NCBI GenBank assembly: GCA_903924805.1
Contig: CAIYCZ010000333.1
Span: 1-5,871, forward strand
Source of the DNA: an uncultured delta proteobacterium
Lineage (GTDB): Bacteria > Desulfobacterota > WTBG01 > CAIYCZ01
Direction: 5' to 3'
DNA length: 5,871 nucleotides
Positions 1 through 5,871 of the stretch are shown here, one piece after another. A model generated the notes under the pieces. The model saw only the letters and a program-made list of their open reading frames with translations. It searched no databases and was not told the DNA's origin. How positions within the stretch are numbered: the first letter of the stretch is position 1; each line of letters starts with the position of its first letter. The translations under genes were made by a program, and so were the position numbers.

Positions 1-207
1 CCCATACGAGATCTGACCGTTGCGTTTATGGGGATGCCGTTTCAGTATCATTTTGCCAGTACCAATCTGGCATATTCTCTTTATGCCCTGTGCCTAATAG
101 GAGTGTTTTGCTACTCCATCGTGCGGATTGTGCTATGTAACCCCCCCCGTCAGCAGAACCTACGGTCTTATGGCAATTCTGCCCGTCATTATCGGCGGAA
201 TCCATGA
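1..207 (+). CDS. Upstream fragment of the sensor kinase: membrane segment in frame 1, cut by the window edge and by a frameshift
   Basis: Frame 1 is open from the first base to a TGA at 205-207, with no convincing start, so the gene begins before the window. About residues 22 to 45 form a hydrophobic helix (it includes AYSLYALCLIGVFCYSIVRI) ending in a basic residue. That is what is expected of one of the last helices of a multi-helix sensor domain. Past the C run at 141-148 the frame turns into an arginine-rich, non-membrane sequence and soon stops, while frame 2 resumes with two more helices and then the kinase. I therefore read only 1 to about 148 as real coding sequence, being the N-terminal part of the same protein as the next entry. 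The rest, to 207, is probably out-of-frame. An independent small membrane protein is possible but less likely. Confidence 0.55.
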   Translation, partial: PIRDLTVAFMGMPFQYHFASTNLAYSLYALCLIGVFCYSIVRIVLCNPPRQQNLRSYGNSARHYRRNP

Positions 208-2764
208 CTTTGCCATCAGCCATGATATTATCAGAAATATCATGATCAGCGAGTATCTGATCCTCGGGCTTCTTACGTCAGTTTTTGTTCTCTTCCTCCG
301 GGAGGAACAGCAGAATTATATAATCCTGCAAAAACTGACTCTGGGGCTGGAAGATGAGATACTAAACCGCACCAAAGAATTGAATGCGGCTAATGAACAG
401 CTTAAACAGGAAATTGCCGAACGCAAAAAAGCCGAGGAAGAGCTTTCCCGGAGTAAAAATGATTTGCGCTCTATTCTTGATTGTATCAATTCCGGGTTCA
501 TGCTTATCGACCCTGAAATACACCGGATTGTTGATGTCAATACCTATGCGCTCGACATGATTGGCGCCACCCGGGATCAGCTCATCAACCGGGTCTGTCA
601 TCAATTTGTCTGCCCTGCGGAAACCGGTAAATGTCCTATTACCGATCTTGGCCAGACGGTAAACACATCAGAGCGCATATTAATTAATGCCCAGGGAGCC
701 CGCATTCCCATCCTGAAAAGCGTCACACAAGTGGAGCTTCAAAATCGAACCTTTCTCATTGAAAGCTTTATTGACATCACCGAGCGCAAGGCAGCAGATG
801 AGCGGTTGAGAGAAGCAAAAGAACAGCTGGAAAAATACCTGGAAAACTCCATAGACCCTATTATTGCGGGTGACAGTGTCGGGTGTATTGTCAAACCGAA
901 TAAGGCGTTTCTTGAGATGACCGGCTATGCAGAAGAAGAGATTATTGGTAACCATATTTACAACCTGTCTGTTGTCGAGCCGGGAACCTACGAATCAACC
1001 GCCGGCGAAGTGGTTACGATACCGGAAGATTATCACACGAAAAGCTATGCCAGCATCACCCGGCTTCTTGAAGAAGGGAAAGTATCCAACTGGGAATCCT
1101 ATTATATACACAAATCCGGGAAGATTATACCAATCACACAGAATGCTACATTGATATATAACGATCGCGGCGAAGTAGCCGGTTCATTCAGTATAATACG
1201 AGACTTAACCGGGCAGAAGAAGGCAGAAAAAGCATTACGGATAAGCGAAGCACGCTTCCGGGCAATTGCCGAGTCATCGCTCGATGCGATTATAACCGCC
1301 GACACCGAGAGCAGAATAACCTTCTGCAATCCGGCTGCAGAAAAGATGTTTGGCTATAGCAAAGAAGAGCTTATCGGGCAGCCGGGAAGCATGCTGGTTG
1401 CTGAGCGTTTCAGCGATCAGGACAGGACCGCCTATCAGCATATTTTGCAAAAAAACATGCCTCAGCTGACAGGTAAACCCATAGAAATCTGTGGTCTGAA
1501 AAAACACCGGAAGGAATTCCCGGTTGAAATTTCAGTAACAACCCATAAAATTGATGACAATCTGTATTTTACCTCTACCATTCATGATCTTACCGAGCGC
1601 AAAAAAATGGAAGAGCAGCTCCGGCAGGCCCAAAAGATGGAGGCAATCGGCACTCTTGCCGGTGGTGTGGCCCATGATCTGAATAATATCTTGAGTGCAA
1701 TGATTTCATATCCTGAACTTTTGTTGTTAAATCTGCCTGAAGACAGCTCGTTACGAAAGCCGCTTCTGTCAATAAAGGAATCAGGAGAAAAAGCAGCAGC
1801 CATTGTAAATGATATGTTAACCCTGGCACGGCGGGGAGTACATATAGCAGAGGTTGCAAATTTGAATGTTATTCTAACTGACTACGTTAACACTTCGCAC
1901 TATGAGAAACTGAAATACTTTCATTCCAAAGTCGAATTTGAAATAAACCTTGCCCCGGACTTACTAAATACTATGGGCTCACCAGTGCATCTTTCAAAGA
2001 CGGTCATGAACTTGATTTCTAACGCAGCAGAGGCAATGCCTGAAGGAGGGAAAATTATTGTATCCACCGAAAACCAGTATCTTGACAGGCCGATAAAAGG
2101 TTATGAAAAGATTCAAGAAGGTGAATATGTTGTGCTTACGGTAAAAGATAGCGGCATTGGTATTGCACAAGATGACCTGTCAAGGATATTTGAGCCATTC
2201 TATACTAAGAAAGAGATGGGCAGGAGCGGAACCGGATTAGGCCTGTCTGTAGTATGGGGAACAGTACAGGACCATAATGGGTACATTGAAGTTAACAGTA
2301 CACCCGGGAAGGGGACAACCTTTAAACTTTATTTTCCTGCAACCAGGAAGCAGCTAGAGGTCCAAAAGGAATTTATACCGATAGAAAATTATTCAGGGAA
2401 TGGAGAGACTGTTTTAGTTGTAGATGACATAGAGTCACAGCGAGAAATCGTTTCAAGTATTCTAACAAAGCTTAATTACCAGGTGGAAACAGTTTCAAGC
2501 GGTGAGGATGCTATAGAGTATTTAAAATCAAAGTCAGCGGATTTAATAATTTTGGATATGATAATGGAGCCTGGCATTGATGGTCTTGAGACATACAGAA
2601 GAATCCTGGAAATACGGCCAGGCCAGAAAGCCATAATAGCAAGCGGGTTTTCTGCAACAGACTGGGTTAAAGAAGCGCAGAGGTTAGGTGCAGGGTCATA
2701 TATAAAGAAACCCTATATGTTAGAAAAAATCGGGATGGCAGTTAAAACTGAACTGGCAAAATAG
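128..2764 (+). CDS. Membrane-anchored hybrid sensor histidine kinase, PAS-PAS-PAS-HisKA-HATPase-REC (N-terminus displaced by frameshift)
   Basis: This protein senses a signal through its membrane and PAS regions, autophosphorylates a histidine, and passes phosphate to its own receiver. Residues are numbered from the TTG at 128. Two membrane helices lie at about 12-30 and 40-57. A coiled coil follows at about 60-110. The PAS domains are at about 112-217, 232-360 and 372-488; the first and third end in (I/L)TERK linkers and the second in LTGQKK. HisKA has the phospho-acceptor H516 in AHDLNN. HATPase shows N632 (N box), DSGIG at 674 (G1) and GTGLGL at 701 (G2). The C-terminal receiver (about 760-875) has acidic pair D766/D767, phospho-acceptor D810, S839 and K861, so all catalytic residues are present. 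There is no output domain after the receiver, so an external Hpt protein or regulator is expected. Neither TTG 128 nor ATG 170 has a Shine-Dalgarno sequence. The true start is probably before the window, joined through the C run at 141-148. The ligand is unknown. Confidence 0.9.
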   Translation: MCYVTPPVSRTYGLMAILPVIIGGIHDFAISHDIIRNIMISEYLILGLLTSVFVLFLREEQQNYIILQKLTLGLEDEILNRTKELNAANEQLKQEIAERKKAEEELSRSKNDLRSILDCINSGFMLIDPEIHRIVDVNTYALDMIGATRDQLINRVCHQFVCPAETGKCPITDLGQTVNTSERILINAQGARIPILKSVTQVELQNRTFLIESFIDITERKAADERLREAKEQLEKYLENSIDPIIAGDSVGCIVKPNKAFLEMTGYAEEEIIGNHIYNLSVVEPGTYESTAGEVVTIPEDYHTKSYASITRLLEEGKVSNWESYYIHKSGKIIPITQNATLIYNDRGEVAGSFSIIRDLTGQKKAEKALRISEARFRAIAESSLDAIITADTESRITFCNPAAEKMFGYSKEELIGQPGSMLVAERFSDQDRTAYQHILQKNMPQLTGKPIEICGLKKHRKEFPVEISVTTHKIDDNLYFTSTIHDLTERKKMEEQLRQAQKMEAIGTLAGGVAHDLNNILSAMISYPELLLLNLPEDSSLRKPLLSIKESGEKAAAIVNDMLTLARRGVHIAEVANLNVILTDYVNTSHYEKLKYFHSKVEFEINLAPDLLNTMGSPVHLSKTVMNLISNAAEAMPEGGKIIVSTENQYLDRPIKGYEKIQEGEYVVLTVKDSGIGIAQDDLSRIFEPFYTKKEMGRSGTGLGLSVVWGTVQDHNGYIEVNSTPGKGTTFKLYFPATRKQLEVQKEFIPIENYSGNGETVLVVDDIESQREIVSSILTKLNYQVETVSSGEDAIEYLKSKSADLIILDMIMEPGIDGLETYRRILEIRPGQKAIIASGFSATDWVKEAQRLGAGSYIKKPYMLEKIGMAVKTELAK
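141..148 (+). repeat. Homopolymer run of eight C at the frame switch of the kinase
   Basis: Eight consecutive C lie exactly where the kinase reading frame moves from frame 1 to frame 2. With seven C (or ten) the translation runs through as LCNPPVSRTYGLMAILPV, joining the upstream helix to the downstream helices without interruption. Runs like this slip during replication and are also error-prone in sequencing. The tract itself is certain; its biological role is inference. Confidence 0.9.
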
Positions 2765-2800
2765 ATTCTTCAGTGCCCCCGTACTATCTGGCTCACCCAT

Positions 2801-2815
2801 TCTTCTTAGAGAAGA
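2801..2815. terminator. Weak hairpin between convergent genes, possible bidirectional terminator
   Basis: TCTTCT and AGAAGA form a six-pair stem around a three-base TAG loop. It lies 36 bases past the kinase stop and 6 bases past the SEDS stop at 2822-2824. The stem has only two G-C pairs. On the + strand the T run (2825-2829) comes nine bases late, and on the - strand no T run follows directly. The convergent position favours a terminator but the structure is poor. The rest of the 57-base gap shows nothing else. Confidence 0.25.
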
Positions 2816-2821
2816 CTAAAA

Positions 2822-4144
2822 TTATTTTTGTGGTTTTTTCTTTGCCCCGCGCACCGGCGGTTCCTTCTCAGAGAGGGCAAGCAGGAGTCCTGCGCTCAAG
2901 AATGTGGTCACCAGGCTGCTCCCGCCATGACTGATGAAGGGGAGGGTAATGCCGGTAAGCGGCAGGGCTTTCGTGACACCGCCGATATTGAGCAGGGTCT
3001 GCAGGGCAAGCGCGGTGACGATGCCGGTTGCCAGCAGCCTTCCGAACGGCGTCCGTATCCCTGCTGCCACATGGTATCCGCGGTAAAACAGCACCAGATA
3101 AAATACCAGCACGATGCCGCATCCCGCAAAACCAAGCTCCTCGCCGATAACAGCATAGATGAAATCAGAGGAGGCAATGGGAATACACTGGGGTGAACCT
3201 TCGCCCAGCCCCACGCCCCATAACCCGCCGGAGTACAGGGCCGAGAGTGACTGCAGCACCTGCCAGCTTTTCCCGGTTGGGTCCTGAAACGGGTCAAGCC
3301 ATACCAGAAAACGTGCCTGGCTGTGAAGAGAGAACGTAAACATAACCGCAAGCAGCGCTCCCGCACACAGCACGCCCAGCACCACGTATGAAACACGCCC
3401 GGTAGCTGCAAACAGCAGTATAATCAGGACCACGTTCATGAGGACAAGCATTCCCAGGTCGCGCTGCAGCACCAGCAGCCCCATGGGTATGCACCAGAGG
3501 ATAAACAGAGGGATGAGGACATGTGCAGGAGGGGCGGGCAGGCCGCCGGCTGTCTGCTCCAGATCCCGGCGCCGGCGCGCGAGAAAGCCGGACAGAAAAA
3601 TTATCAGCAGTATTTTAATGAGGTCTGAGGGGTTATAGTTTCCCGGTAAAAATACTGCGCCCCGATAATAGCGCCCCCAGACAAGTATTGCTGCCAGGAG
3701 CGCTGCTGAAGCAAGGGCACAGGGTATGGCCAGCGGCCTGAATATCCGGTACCGGCCGTTTCTGAACAGGAGCACAACAATGAGCATGAGAGCCATGCCG
3801 GCAGGGAATGCAAAACTGGATAATTTTTCTGCAGTACTTACAGCAAAGCTCCCTATGCGGAACTGGGCGAGCATCCCGAACCCGGCAAGGAAAAAAACGG
3901 CGGCAAGCAGCAGCGGATCTCCGCGGAACCTGATAAGCACCAGCACAACGTGCATACCGGCCATGGCAGCCAGATAAACCGCAAGCGGCATAAGTTCTCT
4001 CCAGTCAGGGGATGGCCTGCCGGCTTTTGCCATTAGTGCCATGAGATATCCTGCGGTTATTGCCAGAAACGACCATGCAAACAGCACGCGCTCGGGGCGG
4101 CGGAAAGACCATATGTCGCGTATTTTTATTTTAGTTTGAGCCAT
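2822..4144 (-). CDS. SEDS-family peptidoglycan glycosyltransferase (FtsW/RodA/SpoVE type)
   Basis: SEDS proteins are polytopic inner-membrane enzymes that polymerise lipid II into glycan strands together with a class B PBP. This 440-residue protein has about ten to twelve hydrophobic helices. Family motifs are clear: LQRDLG at 226-231 with D229 at the catalytic aspartate position; LDPFQDPTGKSWQ at 283-295; SGGLWGVGLG at 305-314; DFIYAVIGEELGF at 327-339; and LPLTGITLPFISHGGSS at 394-410. Two usual motifs deviate. The GA-RW segment reads GAVFLP (163-168) without tryptophan, and the PSE motif reads PSD (172-174). The tail is basic (AKKKPQK). The ATG at 4144 is chosen because an in-frame stop lies five codons upstream and a weak GGATGG precedes it. 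The gene follows the transpeptidase gene by 48 bases on the same strand, so co-transcription and a joint synthase are likely. RodA-like or FtsW-like assignment cannot be settled from sequence alone, so no symbol is given. Confidence 0.93.
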   Translation of the reverse strand: MAQTKIKIRDIWSFRRPERVLFAWSFLAITAGYLMALMAKAGRPSPDWRELMPLAVYLAAMAGMHVVLVLIRFRGDPLLLAAVFFLAGFGMLAQFRIGSFAVSTAEKLSSFAFPAGMALMLIVVLLFRNGRYRIFRPLAIPCALASAALLAAILVWGRYYRGAVFLPGNYNPSDLIKILLIIFLSGFLARRRRDLEQTAGGLPAPPAHVLIPLFILWCIPMGLLVLQRDLGMLVLMNVVLIILLFAATGRVSYVVLGVLCAGALLAVMFTFSLHSQARFLVWLDPFQDPTGKSWQVLQSLSALYSGGLWGVGLGEGSPQCIPIASSDFIYAVIGEELGFAGCGIVLVFYLVLFYRGYHVAAGIRTPFGRLLATGIVTALALQTLLNIGGVTKALPLTGITLPFISHGGSSLVTTFLSAGLLLALSEKEPPVRGAKKKPQK

Positions 4145-4192
4145 AGTACCATCCAGCTAAAAATAGTAAAAATAAAAGTTATCAGCCCTCAG

Positions 4193-5812
4193 CTATTTTT
4201 TCTTTTTCACCTGCGGTTTATGAAGCGCTTCAGGTTGTTGCGAAAAAGTATCCTGCTCAAGAAGCCCTAATTGTTTTGCTTTTCTGATAAGCTCTACAGC
4301 GATTGGCAGTGCGGAAGCTGCTCCGTAGCCGCCGTGCTCAATAAGCACTGCAATCGCCAGTGCCGGCCGATCAAGCGGCGCAAAGCAGACAAACCAGGAA
4401 TGATCCTCTCCTTCAGAAGCCTGGGCAGTACCGGTTTTTCCTGCGATGGCGAGGCCGGGAAGGTTTGCAGCAGATGCCGTGCCGCGTTCCACGGTGAGCC
4501 GCATCAGGTGTTTGAGCTGTGCGGCAACCGCGTGGCTCATGAGCCTTGAGTGAAGGCGCGGGGGTGTTCGTACGGCTACGCGCGGGTAGTAAAGCTCCCC
4601 GTCCCGGGCAATGGCGGCAGTGATCAGTGCCATGTGCAGCGGCGTTACCAGCATGGCCCCCTGGCCGATTGACTGCTGCGCCAGTGTGTTCAATTCATGC
4701 TCATGCAGGGCAGGCCAGGTGCTTGGCTTTACCAGGAGCGACCCTGAAGAACCTTCAAAGAGCACCAGCTGCTCATTGAACAGAAACCGCTGCGCTTTTT
4801 CGTTGAGCAGCGCGCTGCCGAGTTTTATCCCAAGCTGCGCGAAAAAGACATTAGACGAGCGGGCAAACGCCTCATCCAGCCCGATGCGTCCCCATCCTGT
4901 CCAGGCTTCACCTTTGCGCTTGTATTCATAAAATTCATGATCCCGGATCGGCCGGTGCACCGGGCCGGGTGGCGCGTAGCCGCCTGCCGGGCAGTCAAGC
5001 TGACCGCTGAAACCCTGTTCCAGGGCAACAGCCGCCACTACCATCTTGAACGTGGAGCCGGGCGGATAGAGCCCCTGCACCGCACGGTTCAGCAGGGGTG
5101 ATGCGCCGGTGCCATTATCGGATAGCGGTGTATCAAGATTTTCCGGATCAAACGATGGCGCGCTTGCCAGAACAAGCAGTGCGCTGTCCCCGGGGCGGAT
5201 GGCGACAATGGCACCGCGCCTGTTTTTAAGCAGATCCGCTGCGGTTTTCTGGAGCCGTGCATCAAGAGTCAGCAGTAAATCATTTCCTTCTGCCCGGTGG
5301 TGGTCAAGAATATTCCTGCTGAACCGGTCAAACTCATCTCTGGACGCCAGGCTGTAACCGCTCAAAAAGGCACTGTCTGCCGCTTCAAGTCCTGAAAGGC
5401 CAAACATCGGATCCAGGTAGCCCACCAGGTGACAAAACGCCCGGCCATAGGGGTAGGTGCGAAGGCGGTTGTCCGAAGGGTTGTTTCTGGCAAGTTCAAC
5501 GCCGTTGCGGTCAAGGATGCGGCCCCGTGAAAGCTCTTTGGCGGGGTTATTGGGCCGTCTGCTGTAGGTGCGCATGAAGTCCATAAAGGCCGGCCGGGCA
5601 AAGCCCGCCAGCTGCCATGAGCCCTGATACAGATAAACCCCCACAAACAGGATCCACACGATGCGGAAAATCAGGCGTGCCGGTGAACCCGCTGCTGCAG
5701 GCTTTTCTGAAGCGACGGTGCGGCCGTAGTAGAGGAGCGCCAGCACTACCCAGAATGCCAGGAGGAAAAAAAGAATTTTAAGGCTGCTGATTACAAGTGG
5801 TAACAAGCACAT
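4193..5812 (-). CDS. Class B penicillin-binding protein (peptidoglycan D,D-transpeptidase, PbpA/FtsI-like)
   Basis: This enzyme crosslinks peptide stems of peptidoglycan outside the inner membrane. All three active-site motifs are present in the 539 residues: S253-T-F-K256 (nucleophile motif, within PGSTFK), S319-S-N321, and K459-T-G461 (AGKTGTAQ). The N-terminal module has RGRILDRNG at 96-104 and GLSGLE at 138-143, as in PbpA-like class B PBPs. This module is short, and there are no PASTA repeats and no glycosyltransferase (class A) domain. Two hydrophobic helices occur at about 7-30 and 47-70, where one is usual. The C-terminus ends in QVKKKK. The start is uncertain: ATG 5812 directly abuts a GGGGAG sequence, whereas in-frame TTG 5806 lies six bases from it. 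An in-frame stop lies about 19 codons upstream, so the gene is complete. It is first of a two-gene unit with the SEDS gene, its probable partner. MrdA (PBP2) or FtsI identity cannot be decided. Confidence 0.94.
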   Translation of the reverse strand: MCLLPLVISSLKILFFLLAFWVVLALLYYGRTVASEKPAAAGSPARLIFRIVWILFVGVYLYQGSWQLAGFARPAFMDFMRTYSRRPNNPAKELSRGRILDRNGVELARNNPSDNRLRTYPYGRAFCHLVGYLDPMFGLSGLEAADSAFLSGYSLASRDEFDRFSRNILDHHRAEGNDLLLTLDARLQKTAADLLKNRRGAIVAIRPGDSALLVLASAPSFDPENLDTPLSDNGTGASPLLNRAVQGLYPPGSTFKMVVAAVALEQGFSGQLDCPAGGYAPPGPVHRPIRDHEFYEYKRKGEAWTGWGRIGLDEAFARSSNVFFAQLGIKLGSALLNEKAQRFLFNEQLVLFEGSSGSLLVKPSTWPALHEHELNTLAQQSIGQGAMLVTPLHMALITAAIARDGELYYPRVAVRTPPRLHSRLMSHAVAAQLKHLMRLTVERGTASAANLPGLAIAGKTGTAQASEGEDHSWFVCFAPLDRPALAIAVLIEHGGYGAASALPIAVELIRKAKQLGLLEQDTFSQQPEALHKPQVKKKK

Positions 5813-5818
5813 CTCCCC
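5813..5818 (-). promoter_or_regulatory. Ribosome binding site of the transpeptidase gene, start-deciding
   Basis: The - strand reads GGGGAG immediately before ATG 5812, leaving no spacer. The third codon is TTG (5806-5804), six bases from the end of this sequence, which is a normal spacing. Translation may therefore begin at TTG, removing two residues. The Shine-Dalgarno match is clear; the choice of start is inference. Confidence 0.6.
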
Positions 5819-5820
5819 AG

Positions 5821-5832
5821 AGCAAAATTGCT
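5821..5832. repeat. Short inverted repeat just upstream of the transpeptidase ribosome binding site
   Basis: AGCAA and TTGCT are separated by AA, giving a five-base inverted repeat two bases upstream of the GGGGAG sequence. It could be an operator half-site pair or a small leader hairpin, but a match this short arises easily by chance. Confidence 0.25.
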
Positions 5833-5850
5833 GTTGGAAAATATGAATCT

Positions 5851-5870
5851 GGAACTCAGGAACTCAGGAA
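5851..5870. repeat. Tandem repeat of an 8-base unit at the window edge
   Basis: GGAACTCA occurs twice in direct succession (5851-5858 and 5859-5866), followed by GGAA, for 2.5 copies. It lies 39 bases upstream of the transpeptidase start in the presumed leader or promoter region. I see no strong promoter boxes in the 59 bases between the gene and the window edge. Confidence 0.6.
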
Positions 5871-5871
5871 A

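Noticed and set aside
128..172. TTG 128 or ATG 170 as the genuine kinase start
   Set aside because: Neither has a ribosome binding site, and the upstream frame encodes a further membrane helix that fits the same sensor domain. A start before the window plus a frameshift explains the data better.
26..223. Open frame of 65 codons on the - strand opposite the kinase fragment
   Set aside because: It is antisense to a membrane-helix coding region and has no motif or recognisable start signal.
2828..3196. Open frame of 122 codons on the + strand
   Set aside because: It is antisense to the SEDS gene, which has unmistakable family motifs, and has no family resemblance of its own.
2908..3411. Open frame of 167 codons on the - strand
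   Set aside because: It lies wholly inside the SEDS gene in another frame, is rich in Arg, Cys and Trp as GC-rich shadow frames are, and shows no recognisable motif.
4159..4200. Inverted AAAAATAG / CTATTTTT pair in the PBP-SEDS gap
   Set aside because: The arms are almost entirely A-T with a 26-base loop, and the second arm overlaps the PBP stop codon. This is expected by chance in an AT-rich gap and would not terminate an operon.
5813..5871. Sigma-70 or sigma-54 promoter for the transpeptidase gene
   Set aside because: There is a CATATT-like box but no convincing -35 at proper spacing, and no GG/GC pair of a sigma-54 site. The promoter may lie beyond the window.
1..5871. The kinase and the wall synthase as one functional system
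   Set aside because: The genes are convergent, differ in base composition, and share no motif or regulatory site linking them. Adjacency alone is not evidence.

Overview
The window carries three protein-coding genes in two convergent blocks. On the + strand (positions 1 to 2764) is the downstream part of a large membrane-anchored hybrid sensor histidine kinase, with three PAS domains, HisKA, an HATPase and a C-terminal receiver. On the - strand (5812 down to 2822) is a two-gene unit encoding a penicillin-binding transpeptidase followed by a SEDS-family (FtsW/RodA/SpoVE) glycosyltransferase. Convergence is at a 57-base gap (2765 to 2821) with only a weak hairpin. No tRNA, rRNA, CRISPR array, insertion sequence or integrase is visible.

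The organism is probably a Gram-negative of the Desulfobacterota (former Deltaproteobacteria). This is inferred from the kinase: its H-box region, its HATPase, and its receiver (with the LDMIMEPG and SGFSATDW motifs) resemble, from memory, the multi-PAS hybrid kinases that are abundant in sulfate- and metal-reducing members of that phylum. No marker gene is present to confirm it.

The kinase is split by an apparent frameshift. Frame 1 is open from the window edge and encodes a transmembrane helix. The rest of the protein is in frame 2, and the switch coincides with a run of eight C (141 to 148). Removing one C joins the two frames into one continuous membrane-sensor sequence. This could be a sequencing error, a decayed gene, or a phase-variable tract. 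It is the most interesting point in the window.

The transpeptidase and SEDS proteins very likely form one cell-wall synthase: the SEDS protein polymerises lipid II into glycan strands and the class B PBP crosslinks them. They lie 48 bases apart, PBP first, with no mur, fts or mre genes visible beside them. This resembles the pbpA-rodA pairs known outside the main division cluster. The kinase block is visibly more AT-rich than the wall block (spot counts: 24 of 60 G+C at 2461-2520, against 42 of 60 at 3541-3600). The two blocks therefore look like unrelated neighbours rather than one functional system. I found no convincing evidence of a wholly new system.
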